Assembly (NCBI GenBank): GCA_963799395.1
Contig: CAWCWZ010000040.1
Location: 1-64,000, forward strand
Source of the DNA: Bog-752 sp963799395
Lineage (GTDB): Bacteria; Actinomycetota; Thermoleophilia; UBA2241
Reading direction: 5' to 3'
Length of the DNA: 64,000 bases
In this document: positions 49,729 through 58,798 of the stretch, piece after piece
Layout: each line of letters opens with the position of its first letter
How positions within the stretch are numbered: the first letter of the stretch is position 1
Notes under the pieces: generated by a model
What the model saw: only the letters and a program-made list of their open reading frames with translations
Databases searched by the model: none
Told to the model about the DNA's origin: nothing
Program-made: the position numbers and the translations under genes

Positions 49729-50808
49729 TCAGTGGTCCTTGAGGAAGCTCGGGATGTCGAGGACGTCGTCGCTGACCTCGAACGACGGCTTGGGCTCGGC
49801 GCCGAAGATGTCGGGCGCCGGCGCCTTCTGGGTCTCGGCCGGCCGCCGTTCGACCGCGCGCGGGCCGTCGAAGCCGGTGGCGATCACGGTCACGCGCACC
49901 TCGTCGCCCAGCGACGGGTCGACCACAGCGCCGAAGATGATGTTGCAGTCGGCGTCGGCCGCGCTCGAGATGATCTCGGCCGCCTCGTTGACCTCGAACA
50001 GGCCGAGGTCGCTGCCGCCGGTGATGTTCAGCAGGATGCCCATGGCGCCTTCGACGCTGGCCTCGAGCAGCGGCGAGCTGATGGCCGCCTTGGCCGCCTC
50101 GACGGCGCGATTCTCGCCGCCGGACACGCCGATGCCCATGAGCGCCGAGCCGGCGTCCTTCATGACGGTGCGCACGTCGGCGAAGTCGAGGTTGATGAGG
50201 CCGGGCACAGTGATGAGGTCGGTGATGCCCTGCACGCCCTGGCGCAGGACGTCGTCGGCGACCTTGAAGGCGTCGATGATCGAGGTCCGCCGTTCGACCA
50301 CCTGGAGCAGGCGGTCGTTGGGGATGATGATCAGGGTGTCGACCTTCTCGCGAAGCTCACGGATGCCGTCTTCGGCCTGCCGGGCGCGACGCTTGCCTTC
50401 GAACATGAACGGCCGCGTGACCACGCCGACGGTCAGCGCCCCGAGCTCCTTGGCCAGCTCAGAGATGACCGGCGCGGCGCCCGTGCCGGTGCCGCCGCCC
50501 TTGCCCGCGGTGACGAACACCATGTCGGCGCCCTTGATCGCGTCGCGCAGTTCGTCCTTGCTCTCGATCGCCGCCTGATAGCCGATGTCGGGGTTGGCCC
50601 CCGCCCCCAGGCCCCTCGTGATCTTGCTGCCGATATGGATCTTGACGTCGGCATCGCACATCTGCAGCGCCTGGGCGTCGGTGTTGACGGCGATGAACTC
50701 CACGCCCCGCAGGCCGGCATCGACCATGCGATTGACCGCGTTCGTGCCTCCGCCGCCCACGCCGACGACCTTGATGACCGCGAGGTAGTTGCCTGAAGAC
50801 TCGATCAT
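49729..50808 (-). CDS. ftsZ: Cell division protein FtsZ
   Basis: Tubulin-like GTPase forming the division ring, 359 residues. GVGGGGTNAV, the tubulin signature GKGGGTGTGAAP, and the conserved C-terminal peptide LDIPSFLKDH that binds partners (SepF/FtsA) are present. ATG with AGGAGG 11 nt upstream. The C-terminal linker is short (about 35 residues). No ftsA in the cluster. Confidence 0.98.
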   Translation of the reverse strand: MIESSGNYLAVIKVVGVGGGGTNAVNRMVDAGLRGVEFIAVNTDAQALQMCDADVKIHIGSKITRGLGAGANPDIGYQAAIESKDELRDAIKGADMVFVTAGKGGGTGTGAAPVISELAKELGALTVGVVTRPFMFEGKRRARQAEDGIRELREKVDTLIIIPNDRLLQVVERRTSIIDAFKVADDVLRQGVQGITDLITVPGLINLDFADVRTVMKDAGSALMGIGVSGGENRAVEAAKAAISSPLLEASVEGAMGILLNITGGSDLGLFEVNEAAEIISSAADADCNIIFGAVVDPSLGDEVRVTVIATGFDGPRAVERRPAETQKAPAPDIFGAEPKPSFEVSDDVLDIPSFLKDH

Positions 50809-50931
50809 GGCGCCCTAACCCTCCTGTTGAAGTCGAGGCTTACTGTCGTGCCGGCGACCACCTTCGAGCGGCCCCTGAGACTTGCTGAAAACCTGTGGAA
50901 TGTGACCCTCGAAAAGCTTGTTTTGCAGGGA

Positions 50932-50960
50932 ACTATCTGTTCACAAACTCTAGACGACAA
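50932..50960 (-). promoter_or_regulatory. Candidate ftsZ promoter
   Basis: In the AT-richer 218-nt ftsQ-ftsZ gap: TTGTCG (50955-50960), 17-nt spacer, GATAGT (50932-50937), reading toward ftsZ and giving a leader of about 115 nt. Each box matches 4 of 6 consensus bases. Confidence 0.4.
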
Positions 50961-51026
50961 AATGAGACCGAGCCACCTTCGTAGCATATGGGCCGGTCGC
51001 TCGGGGTGTCAAACAGTCATCCGGGC

Positions 51027-52100
51027 TCACGGCTTGCTCGTGGACTTGCCGGTGGGAGCGCTCTTCGGAGTCCCAGTGGCCCTGCCGGTCGGCGAACGCG
51101 AGGGCTTGGTCGTCGGCGAATGCGAGGGCGTGGTCGTCGGCGTCGCCGCTTGCACGGGCGGCGCGGCGAGCACGGGCGCCCCCAGCGGCCGGTCGGGCAC
51201 CGACACGTCCACGAACGTGCAGACGACGTGGCGCGCCCGGTAGCGGCCGAGCACCGCGCTGAGGGCGAGGACCTTCGCCCGCAACCTGGTCGTGTCGCCG
51301 AACTCGATCGTCGGACCGCCGTTCACGTAGACGCGGATGCTGGTGGCGGTCGCGCTGGCCCCGAGCGCGCTGCGGCGCAACGCCCGCGGCAGGGCGGCCA
51401 GCACGGTCAACGCGCTGCGCACGCGAGCGTCGGCCACAGTCCCGCCGACGGTCAGCGGCGCGTCGGTGACGATCACCGGCAGGCGGCGCGTGCCGCGCGG
51501 CAGCACGACCGTCGCGGCCGGCCGGGGAAGGCGCGTCGACGACGGCGAAGGCGAAGGTGAGGTCGCCGGTGAGCCCTGAGCGGCCGGCGACGGCGAGACC
51601 TGCCCCGTGATCGACGGCGCAGGTGAGGGAGACGTACCCGGCGAGCCCTGCCCGGACGGCGCCGGCGACGTGCCGGCCGTGGACGCGGCGCTGGGCACGA
51701 TCGCGGTCTCGGCCAGCACACGGCCCTCGGTCGACACGACATACCAGCGCTCGCCGCTCCACAGCAGGGCGGCCGGCACGTACTCGGTCATGCGCACCTT
51801 CAGCGTGTCGGGGAAGTCGCGGTCGATGGCCACCCGGTCGACGAACGGGAATCCGGCCAGGGCGGCGCGCACGCGAGCCGCCGTGACCGTGAAGAGGTTG
51901 GCACCGAGGAAACGTCGTCGCAGGACCACGCGCACGGCCCTGGCATGGCCGGGGCGGGCGCCGCTCACCTCGATGTGACCGACCCGGAACGTGCCCGACG
52001 TGTGTCCCCAAGCATAGACGCCCAGCGGCACCGCGACGATCAGCGCCGCCAGCGCGACGGTGGCCAGCGCGCGGCGCCGGCGAACGCCGACCGTCCTCAT
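51027..52100 (-). CDS. ftsQ: Cell division protein FtsQ with Ser/Pro/Thr-rich insert and tail
   Basis: Divisome scaffold, 357 residues: one N-terminal helix, a POTRA domain (FRVGHIEVSGA to FPDTLKVRMTEYVPAALL), then the beta domain beginning WYVVSTEGRVL. The beta domain is split by about 65 residues rich in Ser, Pro, Thr and Gly (repeated SPSP, GSPGTSPSP), and resumes at TVVLPRGTRRLPVIV. A second Thr/Ser/Pro-rich tail of about 45 residues ends the protein. The ATG overlaps the murC stop (ATGA). The inserts would be extracytoplasmic and could be glycosylated; that is inference. Confidence 0.9.
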   Translation of the reverse strand: MRTVGVRRRRALATVALAALIVAVPLGVYAWGHTSGTFRVGHIEVSGARPGHARAVRVVLRRRFLGANLFTVTAARVRAALAGFPFVDRVAIDRDFPDTLKVRMTEYVPAALLWSGERWYVVSTEGRVLAETAIVPSAASTAGTSPAPSGQGSPGTSPSPAPSITGQVSPSPAAQGSPATSPSPSPSSTRLPRPAATVVLPRGTRRLPVIVTDAPLTVGGTVADARVRSALTVLAALPRALRRSALGASATATSIRVYVNGGPTIEFGDTTRLRAKVLALSAVLGRYRARHVVCTFVDVSVPDRPLGAPVLAAPPVQAATPTTTPSHSPTTKPSRSPTGRATGTPKSAPTGKSTSKP

Positions 52101-53620
52101 CGGCCCGAGCCGGCGTCCCCGGGGGGTGCCGTCCCGCCTTCGAGGGCGGCCAGCAGCCGCTCGCCGACGCGCAGCACGTCGCCGGCGCCGATCGTGAGGA
52201 CGAGGTCACCGGGGCGCACCCGGGCCTGCAGATGCCGCACGGCGTCGCCCAGGCGCGGCAGGTAGAAGACCGGACCCCCCGGCCGTTCGACGAGATAGGC
52301 GTCGACCACGAGCTTGCCCGTGACGCCGGGCTCGGGCTCCTCGCGGGCCGGGAAGATGTCGGTGACGATGGCTTCGTCGGCCATGGTCAGCGCCCGTCCG
52401 AACTCGCGCTGCAGGTAGCGCGTGCGCGAGAACAGGTGGGGCTGAAAGACGGCGATGACCCGCCGGTAGGAGCCGCTCCGGGCGGCCTTGAGCGTAGCCG
52501 CGACCTCGGTCGGGTGATGCGCGTAGTCGTCGATCACGACGACGCCGTTGTGGCGACCGATCTCCTGAAAGCGCCGAGCGGCCCCGCTGAAGGTCGATAG
52601 CGCCGGCGCCGCCTCGTCGAAGCCGACGCCGGCGTGTTCGAGCGCGGCCAGCGCCGCCAGCGCGTTCAGGACGTTGTGCTCGCCGGGGACGTGCAGCTCG
52701 ACCCGCCCCAGCGGCTCGCCACCCCGGCGCACCGCGAACGCGCTGCCCCGGTCGTCGACGTGTTCGATCGCGGCCGTGAGGTCGGCCGCCCCGTCGTCCG
52801 GGCGCTCACCACGGGCCGCGCCCCCGGCCGTCCCGGCGACGAGCGCGTCCCCAGCCGTCCGGGCCACGGGCGCGCCGCCGGACGCGGTGACCTCGCCGCC
52901 GGCGAGCCCGTACCAGACGGACTCGGCCTCGGTCTCGCCGGCCAGAAAGTCGGCGCCCGCGCCGCGCGCCGCGACGAGGCGGCCGCCAGGCGGCAACAGC
53001 GCGACGAAACGACGGAACACGTCGCGCACGTCGGCAAGGCAGCGGTAGTTGGCGTGGTGGTCGAGCTCGACGTTGGTGATCACGGCGACCTCGGGGCGCA
53101 GGAACAGCAGGCTGCCGTCGCTCTCGTCGGCCTCGGCGACGAGCCACTCGCCGTCGCCGACGCCGGCGTTCGAGCCGACGTCGTTCAGGTCGCCGCCCAC
53201 GAGGAACGTCGGCCGGCGGTCACAGCGCAGCATGGCGTGCGTGATCATCGACGACGTGGTCGTCTTGCCGTGCGTGCCAGCCACGGCCACGCCGCGGCGC
53301 GTCGTCATGAGGCGGGCCAGCATCTCGGCGCGTTGCAGCACGGGCAGACCGCGGCGGCGCGCCTCCTGGAGCTCGGGGTTGCCGGGCGGGATGGCCGACG
53401 AGATGACGACGAGGGCGGCGGCGCCGACCTGGGCGGCGTCGTGACCGATGCGCACCGGCACGCCGCACTCCTCGAGGTGGCGCGTGTATCGCGACACCTT
53501 GAGGTCGGAGCCCGTGACCGCGACCCCCAGTCTGGCGAGCACGGCGGCGATGCCGCTCATGCCGGCGCCCCCGACGCCGATGAAATGCACCGGCTGGGGA
53601 ATGCCCGTCTCGTACTTCAC
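52097..53620 (-). CDS. murC: UDP-N-acetylmuramate--L-alanine ligase
   Basis: First amino-acid ligase of peptidoglycan synthesis, about 507 residues from the GTG at 53620 (GAGGAG upstream). HFIGVGGAGMSGIA at the N-terminus, ATP loop AGTHGKTTTSS, ELDHHANY, and DDYAHHPTEV in the C-terminal domain. A low-complexity insert of about 35 residues (Ala/Gly/Arg/Asp-rich) interrupts the region after SVWYGLAGGEV, making it longer than usual. The start is 40 nt after the murG stop. Confidence 0.95.
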   Translation of the reverse strand: MKYETGIPQPVHFIGVGGAGMSGIAAVLARLGVAVTGSDLKVSRYTRHLEECGVPVRIGHDAAQVGAAALVVISSAIPPGNPELQEARRRGLPVLQRAEMLARLMTTRRGVAVAGTHGKTTTSSMITHAMLRCDRRPTFLVGGDLNDVGSNAGVGDGEWLVAEADESDGSLLFLRPEVAVITNVELDHHANYRCLADVRDVFRRFVALLPPGGRLVAARGAGADFLAGETEAESVWYGLAGGEVTASGGAPVARTAGDALVAGTAGGAARGERPDDGAADLTAAIEHVDDRGSAFAVRRGGEPLGRVELHVPGEHNVLNALAALAALEHAGVGFDEAAPALSTFSGAARRFQEIGRHNGVVVIDDYAHHPTEVAATLKAARSGSYRRVIAVFQPHLFSRTRYLQREFGRALTMADEAIVTDIFPAREEPEPGVTGKLVVDAYLVERPGGPVFYLPRLGDAVRHLQARVRPGDLVLTIGAGDVLRVGERLLAALEGGTAPPGDAGSGR

Positions 53621-53660
53621 GCTCGACTCCTCGCTTGTCTTCGGGCCGCTCACCGTGGCC

Positions 53661-54756
53661 TCATGGGCGCCGCGCGAGCAGCGACTCGACCTCGTCGGCC
53701 ACCCGCAGCGTGGCGTCGGGCCGGCCGGCGGCTCTGCTGGCCGCCGCCATGCGCGCGAGGCGCGGCTTGTCGGCCAGGAGCTCCCTGACCAGACGGCCGA
53801 GCAGCCTCCCGTCCAGGTCGGCGTCGGCGACGACGACGGCGGCGCCCGCGGCGGCCATCCAGGCGGCGTTCTTGCTCTGGTGGTCGGCGGTGGCGTGCGG
53901 GTAGGGGACCAGGATGGCGGGACGCCCGAGTGCGGCGATCTCGGCCACCGACCCGCCCGCACGGCCGACGATGAGATCGGCGGCGGCCATGGCGTGCGCC
54001 AGGTCCTCAGTGTAGGGCAGCAGCCGGTAGCGCTCAACGTCGACCCCGCGAGCCGCGAGCGCGGCCGTCATCTCGTCGAAGTGACGCGCTCCGCAGATGT
54101 GCAGCACCTGGATGTCGAGCGCGGCGTCGCCGAAGGCCTCGAGGCAGGCGCGGTTCAGGCTCTGCGCCCCCTGGCTGCCGCCGAACACGAGCACCGCCGG
54201 CAGCGCCGTCAGGCCGAAGACGGCCCTCCCGGTGGCCGCGTCGGCGGCGAGCTGGGCGGCCGACAGCGGCCTGCCGGTGACCACGAACCGGGGCGCGTCG
54301 CAGCCCTCGATCGGAAAGCTCAGGCACACGCGCGAGACCAGCGGCGCGAGGAGACGGTTCGTCACGCCCAGGTGGGCGTCGCTTTCGATCGCGAGGGCCG
54401 GCACGCGGCGCAGGGCGGCGGCGGCCACGACCGGCCCGCTCAGGTAGCCGCCGCCGCCCACGGCGGCCTGCGGCCGCACGGCCGAGACGATCGCCCACGA
54501 CCGCGGCGCCGCGGACGCGAGCCGCCACAGCGTGACCGCGTTCCGGCGCGGCGAGGAGGCGGCGGTCGAAGCCGCGCATGGTGAGCGCCCAGGCGGGGTA
54601 CCGCTCGGCGACGCGCTCGACCTGCGACGGCGTCGTGACGAAGGTGACGGCGGCGCCGCGCGCGGTGAGCTCGTCAGCGACGGCGAGAGCCGGGGTGATG
54701 TGCCCCCCCGTCCCGCCCGCCGCCACGAGGACGCGAGTGTCGTTCAGTGCTGGCAA
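53661..54756 (-). CDS. murG: Lipid II synthase MurG (frameshifted)
   Basis: Adds GlcNAc to lipid I, about 364 residues. RVLVAAGGTGGHITPALA at the N-terminus and VFGGSQGAQSLN in the C-terminal domain; GRAGGSVAEIAALGRPAILVPYP binds the UDP-sugar. The TTG start at 54756 follows AGGAG and overlaps the ftsW end by 83 nt. One extra base near 54547 breaks the frame; the bridging residues read NAVTLWRLASAAPRSW in the alternative frame. Confidence 0.9.
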
Positions 54757-56057
54757 CGATGTAGCTCCTGCGGTTGCTTGCGATGTTGGCCACGATGCCG
54801 ACCCCGGCCAGCACCACCACCAGGCTCGTGCCGCCGAACGACACGAGCGGCAGCGGCACGCCGGTGAGCGGCAGCACGCCGAGGGCGGCCCCGATGTTGA
54901 CCGCGGCCTGACTACCGATCGCGCTGCCGATGCCGGCGGCGAGCAGCTTGCCGTACGGCTCGCGGCTGTTCAGGGCGATGTGGAAGATGGTCCATACGAG
55001 GACCACGTAGAGGGCGATCAGGACCAGGAGCCCGATCAAGCCGAGCTCCTCGCCGATGATGCCGGTGATCGAGTCGGTCGTCTGCTCGGGCAGAAAGCCG
55101 AACTTCTGGATCGAGTTGCCCAGGCCGACGCCGAAGAGGTGGCCGGAAGCGATCGAGACCAGCGACTGGACCGTCTGCATGCCCGCCCCGCGAGGGTCCT
55201 TCCACGGGTTCACGAACGAGGTGAGCCGGGCCATGCGATAGGGCTCGACGACGATCGCCGCGGCGACGCCGGCCACCGCGAGCGAGCCGAGCGTGACCAG
55301 GTGACGGACCCTGGCCCCCGCGGCCACCACCACCGCCATGACCGACAGGACGAGGATGATGGTCGTTCCCAGGTCGGGCTCGGCCATGATCAGCACCGCT
55401 GCCGGCCCGATGCCGATCGCCACCAGGCGCACGAACCCGCCGGCCGTGAGCACGTCGGCCGGCCGTTTGATGACGAGGCTGGCGACGAGGCAGACGCAGG
55501 CCAGCTTGGCGAGCTCGCTCGGTGAGTACGAGAAACCGGCCACGATGATCCAGCGGCGGGCGCCATTGACCTCGGTGCCGATGCCCGGCACCAGCACCAC
55601 GAGGAGGCTGAGCAGGGCGAACACCCAGAGCGGCAGCGCGAAACGCCGCCAGACCACGTAGTCGACCCGGGCGAGCACGACCATGGCGATCACGCCCAGC
55701 ACGGCGAAGAACGCCTGGCGCTCGATCAGATACCAACTCGAGCCGTACGAGAAGAACGCCTTGGCGGTCGAGGCGCTGTAGGCCATGACGAGGCCGTACA
55801 GCAGCAGGAGGCAGGTGGTCGTGAGCAGGATGCGCCGTTCCCGCGCGCCGGGGGCGGCGCGGCGTGAGGCGGCGCGGGCGACGCTCGTCGCCGCGCCGCC
55901 GCTCGGGAGCCGCGAGCTCCTCCGCCGGACCGGGCGCGTCGGCGCCGCGGCGCTGCCTGGCCCGGCGTTCGGCGCTGCGGCGCCGCTCCGCCGCGGCCTC
56001 GTCGAGCCACTCGGGCAGCGGGCGCTCGTCGCCGGTCGTCGGCCTGCGCGCCGTCAT
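54674..56057 (-). CDS. ftsW: Peptidoglycan polymerase FtsW (frameshifted near N-terminus)
   Basis: SEDS-family glycosyltransferase polymerising lipid II at the septum. The membrane core starts RRILLTTTCLLLLYGLVMAYSAS; GARRWI, YSPSELAKLA, GAGMQTVQSLVSIASG and SFGGTSL are typical. The ATG at 56057 overlaps the murD stop (ATGA) and gives a long Arg/Ala-rich cytoplasmic N-terminus. The frame must shift by one base somewhere between 55830 and 55980 to reach the first helix. About 460 residues in all. The C-terminal tail overlaps murG by 83 nt. Confidence 0.88.
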
Positions 56058-57496
56058 CTCGGCCGACGCTCCTCGAGACGCCCGACCAGCTCGGCGAAGT
56101 GCTCGCCCCGGTGCTCGAAGTTCCTGTACTGGTCGAAGCTGGCGCAGGCCGGACTGAGCATCACCACGTCGCCGGGCACGGCGGCGGCGGCGGCGTGCGC
56201 GACGGCCGCGGCGAGATCGGGCAGCACGACGCAGGGCGTCGCCCTCTCCCCCACGGCGGCCCGCCGGCGCTCGAAGGCCTCGCGCAGCGGACCGGCCGCG
56301 GCGCCGATGAGGATGGCCTCCTTGACGCGCCCCTCGGTGGCGGCCGCGAGCGGATCGAACGACGCCCCCTTCAGCGACCCCCCGAGAATCAGGTGCAGAG
56401 GCCCGGAGTAGGCCGTGAGCGCCTTGAGGGCGGCGTCGACGTTGGTCGCCTTGGAGTCGTTCACCCAGGTGACGCCGGCGACGATGCCCACGACCTGAAG
56501 ACGATGGACGACGCCGGCGAAGCTCCGCAGGGTGGCGGCGATGTCGGCCGCCGCCACGCCGAGCGCGGCCGCGGCGACCGCGGCGGCCAGCGAGTTGGCC
56601 ACGTTGTGCTCGCCCTTCAGGGCAAGCTCCCCGACCGGGCACAGCTCCCGGCGATCGTCGCCGGTCCGCAGCCACAGCGTGCCGGCGCTCACGCCGGCCA
56701 GCAGGGGCACAGCCGCGAGTCCGTTGGCACGTCCCTCCGGCGCTCGGTCCGACAGCGCAAAGGCGCCCCGGCGGCCGCGTCCCGGCAGGCCGGCGGCGAC
56801 GGCCGCCACGGTGCCGGGGTCGTCGGCGTTCACCAGGGCGAGATCGTCCGGTGTCTGGTTCTCGAAGATCCGCAGCTTGGCGTCGACGTACCCGCCGAAG
56901 CTGCCGTGCCGGTCGATGTGGTCCTCGGTCAGGTTGAGGAGCACGGCGACGTCGGGCCGGAAGCGCTCGATGTGCTCGAGCTGGAAGCTCGACAGCTCCG
57001 CGACCACGACCGCCTCGGGGTCGATCCCGCCGGGCAGGTTGGCGAGGGCCCGGCCGACGTTGCCGGCCACCTCGACCGGTCGGCCGGCGTCGCGCAGGAT
57101 CTGACCGGCGAGCTCGGTAGTCGTGGTCTTGCCGTTCGTGCCCGTGATGGCGATCCAGCGGTTCCTCAGAAACCGGGCCGCGAACTCGACCTCGCTCCAG
57201 ATCGTCACGCCGCGCGCGAGCGCCGCGGCCACGACCGGCGAGTCGTTGGGCACGCCGGGGCTCTTGACGAGCAGCTCGACACGCTCGGGCAGCGCGGCCT
57301 CGGCGCCGAGCAGGAGCGAGGCGCCGGCCGAGCGCAGCTCGGCCGGCGCCTCGCTGAGCTCCGCCTCGGCCTTTTCGTCGATCGCGACGATCTCGGCGCC
57401 GGGTAGCTCGCGTCGCGCGAGCAGCACCGCCGCCCGTCCGGAGCGGCCCAGGCCGACCACGGCGAGCGAGCGCACCTCGGCGATCGTCCCGGTCAC
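56054..57496 (-). CDS. murD: UDP-N-acetylmuramoyl-L-alanine--D-glutamate ligase
   Basis: Second Mur ligase, 480 residues. VVGLGRSGRAA near the start, VKSPGVP, ATP loop GTNGKTTTTEL, NLTEDHIDRHG, and C-terminal ILGGSLKGASF with SPACASFDQYRNFEHRG. The GTG at 57496 is preceded by AGGAAGGA and is preferred to the longer open frame. It is separated from mraY by 315 nt, the only real gap inside the dcw cluster. Confidence 0.96.
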   Translation of the reverse strand: MTGTIAEVRSLAVVGLGRSGRAAVLLARRELPGAEIVAIDEKAEAELSEAPAELRSAGASLLLGAEAALPERVELLVKSPGVPNDSPVVAAALARGVTIWSEVEFAARFLRNRWIAITGTNGKTTTTELAGQILRDAGRPVEVAGNVGRALANLPGGIDPEAVVVAELSSFQLEHIERFRPDVAVLLNLTEDHIDRHGSFGGYVDAKLRIFENQTPDDLALVNADDPGTVAAVAAGLPGRGRRGAFALSDRAPEGRANGLAAVPLLAGVSAGTLWLRTGDDRRELCPVGELALKGEHNVANSLAAAVAAAALGVAAADIAATLRSFAGVVHRLQVVGIVAGVTWVNDSKATNVDAALKALTAYSGPLHLILGGSLKGASFDPLAAATEGRVKEAILIGAAAGPLREAFERRRAAVGERATPCVVLPDLAAAVAHAAAAAVPGDVVMLSPACASFDQYRNFEHRGEHFAELVGRLEERRPR

Positions 57497-57811
57497 GTTC
57501 CTTCCTTCCTCTCGCGGCCGGCCCATGCGGCCGTCCCGATCCGGGCGGGACGGCCAGCCGCACGGGCAGGCGGCCGGCGCGGACGCGGTGCGTCGTGCGA
57601 CGCGAGAAGCCGCGCTCCCATGGGGTGGTTCCGGCGCGCCCGGCCGAACCCTGCCCCGCGGGTCTCGACCTCTCCCTGAGGCACCATCAAGTCTTGCTTG
57701 AGTCTTGCCCTCAGGCAACGCTCGAGCCTCGCCGTCGGCGCCCCGGCGGGACCCTCGCCGGCAGGCGTGATGGAGCGCGAGAGACACACCGTCGAGCCGA
57801 GCCTCAGGTCG
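57497..57811. other. Gap between mraY and murD with a 10-bp hairpin
   Basis: 315 nt with no protein-like frame. GGCCGTCCCG and CGGGACGGCC (57529-57555, 7-nt loop) form a perfect 10-bp stem 33 nt before the murD start, so it would lie in the murD leader. CAAGACT is repeated nearby at about 57689-57706 on the minus strand. A promoter or leader regulation for the murD-ftsZ half of the cluster is plausible. Confidence 0.5.
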
Positions 57812-58798
57812 TCAGAAGGTCGCGTAGTAGATCGCGAAGCCGATCCCGGCGAAGATGGCGGCGACGATCCAGAAGCGCACGATCACCTTGGTCTCGGACC
57901 AGTTGAGCAGCTCGAAATGATGGTGCAGCGGCGCCATCAGGAAGATGCGCTGGCGGGTGAGCTTGAACGAGGCCACCTGGAGGATGACGGAGAGACCCTC
58001 GAGGACGAACAGCCCGGCGACGACGATGAGCAGGAGCTCGGTGCGCGTGAGGATGGCCATGCCGGCGATGGCGCCGCCCAGACCGAGCGAGCCGGTGTCG
58101 CCCATGAACACGTCGGCCGGGAACGTGTTGAACCAGAGAAAGCCGAGACAGGCGCCGACGATGCAGGTCGACAGGACCGAGAGGTCGAGGATGCCCGGAT
58201 CGGGCAGATGGCGGCCGATGATGAAGGCGATGCCGGCATAGGCGACGAGCACGATGGCGGCGCTGCCGGCGGCGAGGCCGTCGAGGCCGTCGGTCAGGTT
58301 CACCGTGTTGCTCGCCGAGGCGATGACCAGGAAGACGAGGATGTAGAAGCCGACCGTGCCGAGGTGCCACTGGGCGTGCGAGAAGGGGATGGAGACGCTC
58401 GTCGTGAGGCCGGCGAAGTGCAGCGCGATGTACCCCGCAAGGAGCCCAAGGGCGAGCTGCAGCAGCATCTTCCAGCGCGCCGAAAGACCGAGCGACCGTC
58501 CCTTGATGATCTTCATCCAGTCGTCGGCGAGGCCGATGAGGGCGCAGCCGAGGGCGATGACGAGCACCGAGAACGACGCCACCGAGAGCTGGCTGAAGAT
58601 GAAGAAGGGCACGAGCACCGCGAGCCAGATGAGCACGCCGCCCATGGTGGGCGTGCCTTCCTTGGTCTTGTGGCCCTGCGGCCCGTCCTCGCGGATGGTC
58701 TGGCCGAACTCGTTGCGGCGCAGCCACTCGATGAACCACGGCCCGACGATCAGGATGACCACCATCGAGGTGATGCCGGCGGCGAGGGCGGTGAACAT
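57812..58798 (-). CDS. mraY: Phospho-N-acetylmuramoyl-pentapeptide transferase MraY
   Basis: Integral membrane enzyme making lipid I from UDP-MurNAc-pentapeptide and undecaprenyl phosphate, 328 residues, about 10 helices. TPTMGG, the catalytic Asp pair in IGLADDWMKI, NLTDGLDGLA, and the late PLHHHFELLNWSE motif are all present. The ATG overlaps the murEF stop (ATGA). Confidence 0.97.
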   Translation of the reverse strand: MFTALAAGITSMVVILIVGPWFIEWLRRNEFGQTIREDGPQGHKTKEGTPTMGGVLIWLAVLVPFFIFSQLSVASFSVLVIALGCALIGLADDWMKIIKGRSLGLSARWKMLLQLALGLLAGYIALHFAGLTTSVSIPFSHAQWHLGTVGFYILVFLVIASASNTVNLTDGLDGLAAGSAAIVLVAYAGIAFIIGRHLPDPGILDLSVLSTCIVGACLGFLWFNTFPADVFMGDTGSLGLGGAIAGMAILTRTELLLIVVAGLFVLEGLSVILQVASFKLTRQRIFLMAPLHHHFELLNWSETKVIVRFWIVAAIFAGIGFAIYYATF

